Source: Pterobdella sp. o SKG-2022
Lineage: Eukaryota > Annelida > Clitellata > Hirudinida > Piscicolidae
Assembly (NCBI GenBank): GCA_964035795.1
Contig: OZ038323.1
Location: 3,021,381-3,085,380 of the forward strand
Length of the DNA: 64,000 nucleotides
Reading direction: 5' to 3'
The number at the start of each line of letters is the position of its first letter. Position 1 is the stretch's first letter. Positions 1-13,247 of this stretch are shown in pieces. The position numbers and the translations under genes were made by a program. The notes beneath the pieces were generated by a model, which was given only the letters and a program-made list of their open reading frames with translations, did not search any database and had not been told where the DNA came from.

Positions 1-1194
1 ATATTGTAACAAAACAGTTTAAATGTCGACAACCATTGGGGAACATGGCCTTGACTTCATTAAGGATGTGCGAAAAGATGAGGGACAGACGAGTTAGTGT
101 ATGTCTGTGTGTTGAAATTCATTCTTAGGTTCTTCTACAGAAATATCTAAAACTATACAAATCTATGTGACTGTCAGTATCATCTAATGTGATAGTGTAT
201 CTATTTTGATGAGTAGGTGACTGATTAAAAATGTGAGGTTTCTCACATAGAGGTTTATACTTTAATTAAAACTTTTTAATGTAATTCCTTCAATCATATT
301 TTTGGCACATGTAATTCATATCACAATATCTGTTTCACCTATGTATTTGATTAATAAATAATTTGATGCATTGACCAGAACCTGCCAAGAGAATTATCCT
401 TGAAGATATTATATTGAGGATTATTGAAGAGCTCTAGACATTTTTCACACTTATCGTGTAGGTTAGCCATGAAAACAAGAAAATATTCAATCCTTAACAG
501 TTCTTCCCATTTATTGGCATAATTTTGCTGGGAATAAGGTGTGTTATCAGTTGGAGAGTTCAAATATAATTGGAGGTTAAATATACTTGTATAATATTGA
601 ATAGTGAATATACTTCAGTTTTGCTAATTAGTTAAATCAAATATAAAATGGAGGGTTTAAAAACAAAAAATACAATAAAATTTATTTAATAAATCCATAA
701 TTCTAATATTTCAAAATAAAAAAAAAGATAATATATCACAAAATTAAGTTTGACAACCTCTCTGAATCATAATAATTATACCAATACAAATAATAACATG
801 CACTTGTATATGTTTCATTTGTAGATATATATCAGGAAGAATATCGAGGATGTATGGAGGAGAGTGCTTGAGCTTCATGCTCCGGTGCTGACACAAGTTT
901 ACAATTTCATCCATGGTTTCTGAGTATCTGGAAAAAATTTTATCAGTATGAAGGAATATAATAATATAATTGAATATCATAAAATTTATGAAGCTTATGT
1001 TTTGATATTATTAAGATAACTGTTGATCTGAACCTATCTATGCTGTATTTGTCTGAGAGTTTGTAGTCAATGATTGCTGTTTCTCGCGTAAATGATTGTA
1101 AGGTGAGAGCTTTTAAGTTATTCGTTTTTGTCCCGGATTTGACATTATTCGCCAAAAATGTTTTTTGTGAAATATCATGTTCGCCATTAGCCAT
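1..1194 (-). CDS. CBL: CBL-family E3 ubiquitin ligase, N-terminal exons (partial, runs off left edge)
   Basis: Four minus-strand exons join with consistent phases: 1194-1034, 927-804, 527-382 and 104 to beyond base 1. The peptide reads ..DKYSIDR then YSETMDEIVNLCQ, then KHSPPYILDILPDIYLQM, then EYFLVFMANL, then LTRLSLIFSHILNEVKAMFP. These match in order the four-helix part of the CBL tyrosine-kinase-binding domain (human SPPYILDLLPDTYQHL, ENEYFRVFMENL, KLSLIFSHMLAELKGIFP). CBL proteins bind phosphotyrosine on activated receptors through this domain and ubiquitinate them with a downstream RING; SH2-like and RING parts would lie beyond the window. The ATG at 1194 gives a short N-terminus (about 50 residues before the helices). 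Identification rests on family resemblance and is strong; which CBL paralogue cannot be said. Confidence 0.88.
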
Positions 1195-2119
1195 TTTTCC
1201 AATTTTATTTTTTCAAAGTTAAATTCATGTAAAGAAAGTTTTTGATTATTTTATACACTGAAAACAGGAAACGAAGTAATCTTTTTTAACTAAAAGTTAG
1301 AGTGATGTTTCATCAGCAGTTTTTTAATCGCAGCAAAACTAAAACACACATCTCGACACTCTCCTAAACACATTAGATTACTTGATCATGAATAATGATA
1401 TATATAAATTTCTTCAGTGTAATTTATTATTTATATATTAATATTAATAAAAAAATTACTTTCCATAAAAATTTTCATAATTAAACGTTTGTTTAATGAT
1501 AATAAACAAATTGTAGTTTCACAAACTTAATATAACATTTGTTCAAACTAGTTTTATCTAAAATTAACAAATTTTTGGTGTGTTGGCATTGAAATTTAAA
1601 TAAATAAATATTTTTGTTTATTTACTAATCAAATATGTTTTCGTGTGTTGATGTATGTTTTAGCCTTGCTGCGTTGAATAAGCCGCTGATGGATGGTTAC
1701 TAAAGTTAAGTCTATATAAACACATTTTTAGGCACTTTGTTTTCTATAATTGAACTTAAGCCTTGAAAAAATAAAATTCTCAAAAATTTTGTTTATTAAA
1801 ATGAAACTTTATATTTCGATAGTTTAACTCAAAAGAATTGTTTTTTATAGTAAAAGTTTTAATGTTAAAAAATCATATTTAAACCAAATAGAGTACAAAA
1901 TATGTATCTTATTTCATATCCATTGAATTATTGAAAATTCCTTTTACATAAACTATCGATAAATTTTAATTTCGAAATACTTGAAAAATACTTTTACTAT
2001 TTTTATTATTTGCTTCTAAAATTGGGAATAAGTATCCTATGAAATAATTTAATTTTGTTTTAAAGAATTTTACTTAATTTTATTAATTTTTCTTTCCGCC
2101 TCATTTCCATCCATTTTTT
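1195..2119. other. Intergenic spacer, no gene seen
   Basis: AT-rich DNA between the CBL start codon and the kinase stop codon. I see no exon-like segment. Upstream of the CBL ATG this must hold its promoter, but no motif stands out. Confidence 0.5.
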
Positions 2120-5100
2120 TTATATTTCAAAAGCCTCTTTGTATCTGCGTTCCCTCTCACCACCGACATATTTCTTCAAAGAGGCCACCATGTAATGGTT
2201 TCCGATGTGAGGTTTATCGGGGTCGCTTTCATTACCTTCAGATCCATCGCCTTTTTTCATCCACACTGAACTTCTCACTCGGTTCAATGTGTATCTCACC
2301 TGGAAAAAAGCAATGATGCTTATGCCTAAATAAATAAATGAAACAATTTAATTAAATTTATAAATAAATGGACTAAATTCATCAAAACCCCCAATATAGA
2401 CATTATATCTATATGAAATATACATTATAACGCTAAATCCTCACTTTAAGAACATAGTGCAAAACTCCTTTGAGCAACTCTATAGCCTCTGCAGACAATA
2501 GGACTGACGGGGCTAAAACTTTCAAGTCAATCCCCTTCTTCATCAGTGTCAAGGGGTCGAGTCTGACAGGAAAGGTTTGTGGGTGCACCAGGGTTTTCTC
2601 TTGCTGAGGGTTGTAGGTTTATCGCCATTATTTTCTTGGCAAATAATATTTATTTAATATTCAAAGAACTCATTCTTACATCTGACTTTTAAATCATTAA
2701 TTACTTCATATGCACTTGAAATATATTTTCAAAACGAAGTTTGAAAATCTATATTTAATGTTTCTATTAATTCATTATATAAAAAAATTTTTTAAAATAC
2801 GTGGTCACCTTAGTAAAGGCATTAAATGGTGTGATGGAAGTACTTTGGGCCGTGTTGAAAGGTGCGTTATTGCTGGATGTTGCGTTATAAAACTCCACCT
2901 GGTTTTCACTACTGTTTGAGGATGTTGCGTCGTGAGCTGGATTTGTATTTCCTGAGTTTGAGGTTCTTGCAGGGTATGAAGTGATGGGCGAAGGGAAAGT
3001 GAGGTCGGTCAAAGAATCATTAACAGATATGAATGGGAGTTTTGAAGTAAGTAAAAAATGCAAGCAAACACCCAAGGCCCAGATGTCTGATGTTTTGGGG
3101 TTGTGGGGTTTTTTCTCTAGTATTTCTGGAGAAGAGTATGGTGGTTGAGTGTAGGAAACTGTTTGCAAAGCATCTCCGTTAGAAAAGTGTGTCGCCCTAG
3201 AAAAGTCACACAGTTTGATGCGGTCGTTCACTGCAACCAGAAAGTTGTCGCACCTTGGGTTATTGGCATTGTGTAGTAATTTTGATTCATTCAGTCTATA
3301 TTTAGTGCTTTTAGCTAGAGGCAAAAAGCGCGGTAAAACTGCTATATGAGACTTGCTATTGTATAAAAAACTTTTAGTTTATTATTTTTCAAATCTTCCA
3401 CAACATAAAACAATAATGTTCCCCAAAACAGCTAACCTGATGTCTCTATGCACAACATTTTGTCCATGGAGGAAGCACACAGCTTCTAACATATCAAAGA
3501 AATACCTCCTGCAAATAGTTTCATCCAACACTGTTCCTGGAGCTACCTGGTTAGCCAGTGTATTAGTTAAAGAAATTTAGTTTAAGGATCTAACCGCTTT
3601 AATAGTTATAGATATGCATATTTATCATCCAAGAAGCATTTCTTGAAATAACGTTATAAAAGCAAAAAAATTCTATCAATTAATTAGAATGATAATAACT
3701 TCATAACATGAATTGTTTGTTGCTCAAAAGACGGATTTTTAGTTATTTTAACAATACAAAATTTCTTATTGAGATGTTGAGTCGTTTATTTATCTATAAA
3801 TAGTATTGTTACTCTTATTTCTACTAATCATTTTGTGTTTTTGGCTCTATAAAAATTGACACTATAAACAAATTCTCAGTGCTTTCCTATTTAACCAAGG
3901 GTGGGCAGATAACAAAGACCATTTGCTTCCCAAAGTGTACATGAATTAAAGAACTGTTATTGATGTTATTTAACTCGAATCCTGTTTTAAACACCACCTG
4001 AATAAGGCCTTGTAGATTGGATCGGGCACAAAGTTCCATAATGGCAACCAAATGATGGTCCACAACCTCTATGTTCAACAGTTGCGCTATGTTCTGGTGT
4101 TTCAGCCTCCAATGAATGGAGATCTTTTGAGTGACAAAATAAGGAAGGATAGTTTGAATAATGAAAAATAGTTTCATTGATGATAATAATTATAATATTA
4201 TAAATAGTTTAAAAAATTATAATAAAAATGATCATAAAATAATGATTTATCACTAGCCTCAATAAAATGAGTATAGTTAAAAACACAAATAAATTTTATT
4301 GAGATATAAAGCTTTTCTTTAACAAAGTAACAGTTCCAAGTATGATATTTAAAAATGTTACTTTGTTAACGAAAAGCTTTGTATTTTAATTAAATTAATT
4401 TGTGTTTTTCAATATACTCAATCATAAAATAATTGAGTTTTTGTCGTCATGAGTATTATGTTTTGAAGTTTTCCATTCAAATAAGTTCAAAGATTAATCT
4501 CAATTCAAGAAACTACAGTATTGCCCAAAGTTTTTTGCATAATAATATATATAAAAATTAAAAAGAATAATTTGCACACAAAAACTTCTATCTTTATATT
4601 TAAAATCAAAAACGTTTGAAAGGGGACCCAGTGGTATTCTATATAATGTGCAGTTACTTATGAATTACAATCTTGTTTTTCTAATTAAAATTTCTTAGGT
4701 TTATAATAAAATCTACTTCTTCGGGAATGTTCTCAACTTTTTGATTGACAGCTTTCTGGGTGCTCAGGTTATCTTGGTCCTTTTTCCATCTGTTTGAAAA
4801 GTTAAGTATTTTATAACCTTATTTTTAATACATGAAAACTGTTAGTAACATTTTGTTTTGAAAATTAATTCAATCAAAATCTAACTATGGTATGATATTT
4901 CATAAACAGTGGGTCCAATCCTAAAGTATACACAAGACAATCTCAAATGTTATTGGAACCACACAAATAAATGTCACAACCTGGTTTTCCTGTCGTAAAT
5001 CTTTATTGCCACCTTGTTCTTCACAGAAAAAAGGTTGCCCTTAAACACGTGACTAAACTTGCCACGTGATAGCACACTTGTCAGCCTCACTCCGTGTCCA

Positions 5101-6109
5101 CTCAGCTTTTCAATCACCTTTCATTTAAGATTATTTGTTTCTCAATAAAAAATCGTTTTAAAATCGATTCATAAATCGTTATAGTAGGGAGCTATTGGAA
5201 ACTAGAACTAGAAGTGAACTTGTTAAGATTTTACAAATGTTTCAAGTGCACGAACCTGGCTGATTCCTGCAGAATTCTTGACGCTTTTGAAAAGCTTGCA
5301 AGATCTGCTGAGTGAGGAATCGATCCATTTATCTCCCATTTCACAATCAAATGTGAACTTTTTAATTTGAGCTTTTTGAGCTTTCCATTGAGCATATCCA
5401 GTGTTGAAGAAACTGCTGGAGGCAAGGCGGCTTGCAGAAAGTTGATGATGGTTTTTGTTTCTGTCGAGATCATTGAAGCTTAAAGATGCTTTGAGAGGGC
5501 TTGAGGAGAGGACGTTTGAGTCCGAAATAAACACTTCAAAACGGTGCACACATGCCGAGTTCTGGTCTCCCAATCCCTCACAAAAGGTCCTCGTGTGTGA
5601 GGACAGTTGGGGAGGTGTGTGTGTATGGTTGTAATCTTCGTCGTGAGTCATGATGTAGTTGAGCAGCAGGTACTCGTGAGCTGGTGGCATTAACGCTTGA
5701 CTGGTAATCTCATCGTGCTTGCTGAACTTCGCCTGGGAAGACTGGTGAATGCTGGTGGTCGAACCACTACCATCACCACCACTGCTGTCCGCGTCTAAGT
5801 TTGAAACTGCGGCACTAGATTCGCAAGAGTCGATCTTGCGCTTGCGTGTGGCGGAAGTGGAGCAATTGTGACTTCCAAGCAGAGACTCTGTAGCGTTGGA
5901 TGTAGCGTTCTGCGGATTTTATAAACATTAATTACTTAATTTGTTAATTATCGAGCTAATAATAATCCAGTATAATAGTAATCCAAGTCTAAAATATTAG
6001 ATTGAAAAAAATCAAAGTGCTTGATGAAGTCACAAACACTGCTTTTGGTTCTGGACGGCCTGGTTTCGAGACGGGAGTCTGAATGTTTTCGGGCGTTGGG
6101 TGTGTTCAT
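2120..6109 (-). CDS. Serine/threonine protein kinase, TSSK/CAMK-like, with long N-terminal extension
   Basis: Nine exons: 6109-6038 (weakest), 5909-5256, 5117-4981, 4789-4717, 4123-3998, 3546-3437, 3253-2809, 2603-2445, 2299-2120; about 651 aa, stop TAA. Residues 1-242 are Ser/Thr-rich with a basic RKRK and no known domain. The kinase domain starts near 254: degenerate glycine loop LSRGKFSHVF, VAIK lysine near 281, alpha-C glutamate in NIPEE joined to ISIHWRLKHQNI, catalytic VVHRDIRCDNFLV near 387-397, then KLCDFS where most kinases have DFG, YSSPEILEKK and DIWALGVCLHFLLTSKLPF. The DFS and the LPxE-like alpha-C resemble testis-specific kinases (TSSK). The HRD loop only closes correctly if the acceptor at 3254 is used. 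About 200 residues follow the visible kinase motifs. Catalytic residues are present, so activity is plausible; family placement is tentative. Confidence 0.82.
4285..4410. repeat. Foldback (MITE-like) element, copy 1
   Basis: Two inverted arms, AAGCTTTTCTTTAACAAAG at 4311 onward and CTTTGTTAACGAAAAGCTTT near 4362-4381, are separated by a short spacer. It lies in an intron of the kinase gene. The same arm core recurs at about 19.65, 21.88, 35.5, 37.65 and 52.4 kb. Confidence 0.7.
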
Positions 6110-6852
6110 TATCAATTACATTCAAACATTTTAAACACCTTCATTAGCTATTAAAGCTTTTTATTTTTTTTACAAAAATGACTTTAAAAGTTTTTAAAAA
6201 TTTCAGCTATGCAAAAAATTATGAGTTAGTATAAAAACAGTGGAAAGATGGCTTCTTCGCTCTAAATATGGTTTGTTATTGGCATCGTTCAACTACTTTT
6301 GCCATAAATTCTACAATCGATTCGAATTTCCTATTTTTTTTATTGTTTCAACTATGACGTAATGTTGATAAATTTTAGCTCATCTCCTTCACATTTTGCG
6401 CTTCAATTTACTTCTGGTGGCTGTCGATTTTTTGGAATATTTTCCAATATTTGTTTTATTATTTTTTAAGAGATATTTCCAGACAAGATGTTCATAAAAT
6501 TCTGGCCAAAACGTCACATAAGCTGTAGCCGCTAAGTTATTAACAGCGGTACTACTTTTACTTCGAGTATGAAAACCGCAAACGATTTTAGCAATAAAAT
6601 CAGATATTTAAGAATTTTTAGATGAACTAAGTTGAAATCATTAACTGAGTCTGCTCATCCAACGCTGTACTCGATATTGCATGTTAGTCCCACAGAAACT
6701 TCTTAGCTTTTATTTTTTTCTAACGAAATCTATTTTAATGAACATGCGAAATTCGAAGTAGATATAAAAAGTCTTCATGTCTTTTCAAAACCCAAAAAAT
6801 ACTTTTCATGTTTATTAAACTCAAAACAATCTTTCAATAACAACTTTAAATC
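6110..6852. other. Spacer between kinase and NDUFAF6 genes
   Basis: AT-rich sequence with no supported exon. It separates the kinase start from the NDUFAF6 stop, both on the minus strand. Confidence 0.5.
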
Positions 6853-9507
6853 TTACAAGTTTCTTTTTAATTTGTTAAAAACTAAATTAAAAGCTAAAAG
6901 ATTATCTTTTTTTCCCAGATGAAGATGGAAAACATCAAAATTACATTTTTCCAATTTTTTTAGGTATCTTCTTGTCGGTGTCTGCAAAATATTTAAAAAA
7001 ATGAGATAGTTTAGCACAAGAAATCATTATTTACAATAAGCATTAACAAAGATTATTATGAATAATTTAGTAAAAAATTGTTTAAATAATTTCTTAAATA
7101 AATCGTTGAGTTCAAAATTAGTCTAAATTAAAAAAAAAAACGTCTATAGAAAGTACTGACGGCTGAAAGGAATATCAGCTGGGCCTCTGCTGGTAGTGTA
7201 GGCCAATGGGAGATGGCCTTGAAAGGATTTAATTGAGTTTTTACTTTTATCGTTGAAATTATTAATATATTATTTACTCAGTATATATATTGTCCCTACT
7301 CTCATTCAACAAAAATTATATATTGACCTTTTTTCTTCCTTTTTTCTTCCAAAACACCACAAAAAATAAAATTGAAGTTGGATCATTTCTAGCTTTTCAA
7401 AAGCAACATATCAATCAATTAATTATTCTGAAACAATGAAATCATATCATATCAAACAATAGAATCAATAAATTAATCAATAAAACATGAGACTACTAAC
7501 GAGCTGCAGGTGGTTGTTGGCTTTGGACGCCACACCAAAGACTACTTCTGCCACAGCTTCTTTGTTCTTGCCTTTTATTACGTCATCTTGGGATACCTTG
7601 TGCTGTTGTGTGTGGTAGAATAATGATGGCTGGTGCACTATAATCTTATTCGTTGTTATATTATGTTTTGTAAAAGTCACTTATTGATATTACTAAATAT
7701 GATTCTAAATGAAAAACGATGAAAATGGATATAAACTGATTTGATGTAGAAAAACCCATTACTACCACTTTCACCTAGCATCAGTAATGCCAACATACCC
7801 GCATCTTCATAGCACATGCATAAAGAAACTACCTTTTGCTCACCTGTATCATGAGATCTTGCGGTAGATAGACATGACCCTTGGAAGCGTGGTAAGGTGT
7901 GCTCCTGCATAGAAGAGTCATGCCGTGAGCCTTTCCGATGTGTGATGCCGTGTGGTCCGCATTCATGTCCTTGATTCCTGTTTTGTTTGGTAATTATGGT
8001 TTGTGGTTCATATTGGAAGGAGTTATCTATATAAAATCACAAAACACGTACACACAGAAACACACACACACACACACACTCACCAGCAGCTTGAAGCAAA
8101 AGCAGCAGTAAGGATGTGTGGATGTGATCTGAAGAGTCCTCAAGGTGTTGTGTGGTGGGATGGGGAAGGTCTGAGATTAACTGCTCTTTCTGGTGAATTG
8201 GGTTTATTTTAGAGTTTTTTAAAACTTTTACTGATTTTGGTAAATAAACTCATGCAAACCCAATAGCCTATTGGTTGAAAAATTAAATATAGATCCATAG
8301 TTACAAGTTTCAAAATCCTGAAGAACTAAACCTTCAACATATGAAATAAAGCAATGTGAACTTGAAACTCTCAGAATCAAATACCACTATATGATCATTA
8401 TCATTTTATTATAGTCGGCATTTTTCCCTTTTCCAAGGGGTCACTGACTTCTTTCCCAGACCCTTTCTCTCCATTTCACCCAGTCATAGGCATCTTCAAG
8501 ATCATTGAGATCACGAGGTCATACATTATTATTAAATTCAACCCAAATTGATTATGAGTATGATTGCATTGGTATTAACTTCAATAGTTATTAGACCACA
8601 TTTATCATTATTGAGCCTTATTCATCATGGCACTCACCCTAGCCTCAATAATCCTCGTGAACCACAGCTTCTGTAACTTGTCCTGCAAGATCAACTGCAA
8701 TTTATGATTTTTTTATTTTTTCAACTTTGAATTCACCACTGTCAAGCTGCCATATGGCTTGTTTATACATTAATGAATGAAAATACGCTTAAAGTAGTCT
8801 ATAAAATACTATTCTGGCTATAATAGCTCTAACCACAAATTCAGACCTGAGAAACATAGTCTCTAAGTTATATAAACATGTACATTTTTTTTAAATTCAA
8901 AATTATTTTAGTAAAAGCATAAAAACCTCTAGTTCTTATATACACAAACAATTGATTATAAAAAAAATTGAAAAGTAATCTATAAAACACCTTTTTGAGC
9001 TCTCCTAAGACTTTAGATGCAGATGTGTCATCTTTCTTACTTGGGTGAAAAAATTTGAACATTAAATGTATTCAAATATTTAATAAGTCAACATTCAACC
9101 AATCAAAAATAAGAATTGAATTTTTAATTAATTAATTAAATCTTTTCAAATGCTGGTTTCCTTTTCTTAAAATACCCACTTTATAGACAGAGTTTATAGC
9201 ATCTGTCCAAAATTGCATCCTAACTAATCCTAAGTTTTTTTCTTTCACAGCCTCTTTAATCTGGTTTTAAAAAATTAATTTTTCTATAGTCAATTAATAA
9301 AAATAATATAGAGTAGTGACTACTACCTTAAAAAATTACTAAAAACGACATGAAATGATTTTGATCATGTGTTTTTTATGTTTAGCATGCTAGAATATGT
9401 ATGCAACCTGAGCCAGTTCAACTTGGAAAGCCCTCAACACAAAAGCTTTAGACCTTAACGCCCCAGGAAGTAATAAAGTGCTCAAAAAACTTTCATTGTC
9501 ACACTGT
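6853..9507 (-). CDS. NDUFAF6: NADH dehydrogenase complex I assembly factor 6 (squalene/phytoene synthase family)
   Basis: Nine exons in minus order: 9507 or 9503 to 9408, 9260-9180, 9035-8991, 8694-8638, 8180-8084, 7977-7844, 7602-7501, 7217-7161, 6981-6853 (stop). All phases close. Diagnostic peptides: LRAFQVELAQ, LGLVRMQFW, DMNADHTASHIGKAHG followed by STPYHASKGHVYLPQDL, HKVSQDD, and YLKKLEKCNFDVFH near the end. These follow human NDUFAF6 (IGLMRMQFW, HADHAASHIGKAQG, RATPYHGSRRKVFLPMD, FLKKIQRVDFDIFH). The family has a trans-prenyltransferase fold; NDUFAF6 acts in mitochondria in early complex I assembly. The 5' end with the mitochondrial targeting peptide is not resolved. A small exon ending VEREVNK before a GTGAGA donor (about 10090-10066) could precede the 9503 acceptor. 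Confidence 0.9.
8057..8083. repeat. (AC)n/(TG)n microsatellite directly at a splice donor
   Basis: On the minus strand the donor of the NDUFAF6 exon ending at 8084 reads GTGAGTGTGTGTGTG, so the TG tract starts inside the 5' splice site. Confidence 0.8.
8400..8530. repeat. Probable interspersed repeat fragment in NDUFAF6 intron
   Basis: A less AT-rich block within an intron reads ATCATTATCATTTTATTATAG, then GGGGTCACTGACTTCTTTCC and CTTTCTCTCCATTTCACCC. It is not coding on either strand in a way that fits the neighbouring exons. I take it as an old SINE-like or retroelement fragment on composition and position only. Confidence 0.3.
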
Positions 9508-10140
9508 CTGTAAAATTTTAAGATAATGAGATATATTCAGAATGTTAATGTGACTAGGTTATTTAATGTTTACTTCACTAAATCCATGCAATATTTAAAT
9601 CCAGTTGTGCCAGTAGAGTTATGTTTAAAAAAATTTAAACTAGAAGTTTTTGATTTTAAAAAAACTCTCATTGTGATAATGACACACGGACAATTTGGAA
9701 ATTTTGAACTCTAAATGAGGAGTTAACTAAAAGTAACATTAGACTTTCATTAAGATTTTATTTCTTAATAGCACTATTTTTTAAGCAAAAATAAGGTTTT
9801 AAAATTTCTATAGAAATTCGATAAATTATTTTTAATTATATTAAAAAGTCAGGTTAATTATACGGTAAACATTTCAATTATAATGATTTAAATGCTGCGA
9901 CCAAGTTGATTTTTTATCTTTTTGATATTTTGCTCAAATCATGATACCTTTTGAAAAAAATAAACGCCTTTTGAAGGTTCATTTTGCTACTTTTGAAGAT
10001 CAATTTCATTTAAAAAAATTATTTTTGATTAAAGTTTATAAACCTATTTTTGCTCATGATCTCAACTCTCACTTTGTTAACTTCTCTTTCTACAACAAAC
10101 TGGCTTGAAGGAGATGGTTTCAGACAAGGATTATGGAGGT

Positions 10141-11749
10141 TCACAGTTCAATATATTAGTTAATTTTTTTTTCTATAAAGTTCACATTTTAAACTAAGTA
10201 ATTAAATAAATAAAGTAATATTTGCATATGATCAATTTGAGTTATATGAAAAAATTATGTTTTATACATTACACTAATTTTAATACTTTAATTGAATAAA
10301 TTCTTAATTTAATGTTTGAGAATAATTTAATTGTCAATCTAGATATTGTTTGCTCAAAAGACAAGATCTTGAATATTGTTTCAGCACCCAAAATGATGGT
10401 TAAACTTCACATTATTTAAAATTGATTTTAAATAAACTATTTGTACATTGCATATTTGTTTTCAAATACTATTTTGATAAGATACTTGATAAATTTTAAG
10501 AAATAAAAAATAATTAGTTATTATTATCTTTTTTTCCATCCTTTTTTTACCTTTTCTTAATTGATGCTTATAGATTTTCATCATTAAAACACCAAAAAAT
10601 TCATATAACTTTGCTAACACATCACAGAATGGTTGGTATTTAGTAGCAGTTTTGCCATAGTTTCCTTTGTCTTCACCCTGTTTGCCAGTATCACTCTATC
10701 ATATCACATCGTTAATTTCCGTAACAACATCAAAAGAAAAATCTCACTTGCTATACTGTTCATCTTCATCATAATTTCAAGTATGCCTTTATAATTAAAT
10801 TATATTGTGTTTTCTATTACCATTTTTCCATGTTTTTTCATTGATGTTTCTCATCTAAATGAAAGTGTTATCATCATCAGGGGTGCTCTATCATTTATTA
10901 ATTTAAAACCATTGGTGTCTGCGTTAATGAATTTGTTCATTTATATTTTTATTTCCACATTCCATGATGAAAAGCGATTTTTGTATTAATTTATTATAAT
11001 ATACAAAAACATAATATTATGGGCACTATATGTATAGCTTTCCACCATCAAAACCAAAAACTATTTCTATTGCTTGAAGGCCACTTTAATTTATTTACAG
11101 TTGTCAGCCTGCTTTGTAGCCTCATTTCTTTCCCTGTGGTCTTTGCAACACATCAAATACATATCCACCATTCCCGGTACCTATATGAAGTTTCTAATAA
11201 ATTAAAAATATTTAAACTCCAATAATAGTGATTACGATTTTTCTAAATAGGAATCTGACATTTTAAAAAATTGATGCAACGTAATAGGCATAAAAATATC
11301 TAAAAACAAAATGAATATAACGGTTTAAATGTATTCTTTTAGAGACATCGTAAGTATTTTGAATTTTTATAATTTTCTATTTTATTCGTCAAAAACTGAG
11401 GATTATAAAGATACTTTTATTACAGTAGAAAGAATAATGTTTTCGATAAGTAAAATCTTATCATAATTCATTAGTCTATACATATTTTCTCAATGTTGGG
11501 GCTTATGACCATAATCGTAAAGCATTGTAGACAAACTCGACAGAAGTCATTAAGAATTACATAAACCAAGTTTATTGTACAGCTGTAATCATTCCAATTG
11601 GTTCATAAAAATATTTGTTGTTTTTGTAACATTTTACCATTAAGGCCATTCTATGGGAAAAAATATAAATGAAAATATTTTCATAAAACTGAATATAATA
11701 TCATTTTGATATATTTCAACTTCTGCATTTTGTATGTATTTTACCGTGA
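10141..11749. other. Intergenic stretch, no gene supported
   Basis: AT-rich DNA with scattered short ORFs of biased composition. No splice-bounded coding segment could be recognised. Confidence 0.45.
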
Positions 11750-11908
11750 TTAATACAAACGACCATCAAACAACCGCAGTTTTTCGTCACTATCTTGGAA
11801 GCTCTCGTGGTCGTACGGCATGGGTTGGGCAAGTATGATTTTCCAAGCAACAGCATTAAGCATCTTATCCATCGATCCTAATCCCACACTTCCTTCTCAG
11901 CACCACAC
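11750..11908 (-). CDS. Candidate terminal exon of an unidentified gene
   Basis: The minus-strand frame is open from an AG acceptor at 11910-11909 to a TAA at 11750. It reads ..GLGSMDKMLNAVAWKIILAQ then PMPYDHESFQDSDEKLRLFD then GRLY and stop. The composition (acidic, few Asn/Lys runs) looks more coding than the flanks. The opposite strand is also open (Ser/Thr/His/Pro-rich), so only one can be real. I cannot name the family or find convincing partner exons. Low confidence. Confidence 0.3.
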
Positions 11909-13247
11909 CTCAATCACTCAATTGAACACCTCACCGAGTCATCCTTCTGTCACGCCATCACACCACCTTTCCTCCCTCACTCATAAACCACATCTGAAAG
12001 CACCATCGTATGGCACAACTACCAAGGATCCATTGGTGAATGAGGTTTGAAAGCAGTCATAAAGCATAATAGAATGGTAATTAGCCGATTAGTTCATGTG
12101 GATAGGATACAAGAAATACAGATACATTTATCAAATCCTATATTTGCACTTGTCATTAATCTTCACACAACGAAGCAAATGGTATTGCTAATTATAACCG
12201 TTGTAAAATGAGGTATTTTCATCTATATAAAATCTTCGATTACGCACATTATAAATGTTTTGTAGCTTCCTACAGATTTAAAGCGAGCACCTTTAGCTTA
12301 CATTATAAACGTAATGATAGTTCTTCATAACACATGGTGTGGTTCTGATGCATGTTGTAGCTACTACTTGTTGAGCTGTGTTCATAATATACATGGTGCT
12401 TTTGTAGGCTTGACTACATCTAATGGGTTTTGTTAGAAATTATTTTTCTACCACAATTATCATTGTTTTGTTTCCATGAAGTATTATTTTGGAGAACTTT
12501 TGATGTTTTTATTATTGTTTTGTTGCCTTGAAATATTCAGTGCATTTCAATCTAGTCACATGTATTACCTCGAAATTTCTCGTTACCGTATTGTTTTGTA
12601 TTATTTTTTTTTCACATTTTACAGATTCTACACATATTTTACGTATTTTGTTTCACGAACCATCGAGAATATTCGCTTTAAATGCTTAGTGGTGACAAAG
12701 TAGTTTCATGCAAGACAGCAATACCATCTAGTTTACACAAGAATTTATAAATAAATTCTTCAAATTGTTTATTTAATATTAATTTTCAGTCTATGCTCTT
12801 TGCATCTGATTTATGTATATATATCAAAATAATTTAAAGTAAAAAATCTATCATTAACACATTGTAATGTAAACATCCCTGGTTAAAAACAAACCTCATG
12901 TAAAAGTTATGCAAATAAAATAGTTATACAAAATTTATCGACATATAGGTTAAAATAATAACATTAACAAGACCAATTATTTTTGATCTAGCCACCTTAA
13001 TTATATGTATAATGCTTCATTCAATTGTATTCTCTTGGAGGTGGTAGTAGCGGAGAGCCAATGTTGTCAGTCTGGCTTGTAGAATGGAAAGGTAAATAAG
13101 ATCTTCAAAAATAGTCATTCAACACCAAGCTGGCATTCAGATTTAAAAACAAAGACGAAAATCGTTATGAAGGATTTATAACTCAGAGGAAATGGCAAAA
13201 TAATATGATAGATTAATAATATAAATAATAAATAAATTATTTAGGAT
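11909..13247. other. Intergenic stretch with one small open segment
   Basis: Mostly AT-rich non-coding DNA. Around 13025-13115 the minus strand has a short open segment (FEDLIYLSILQARLTTLALR) that is unassigned and may be repeat-derived. Confidence 0.4.

Noticed and set aside
8003..8212. Plus-strand 69-codon ORF with His-Thr repeats
   Set aside because: It spans the (AC)n tract and the antisense of an NDUFAF6 exon.
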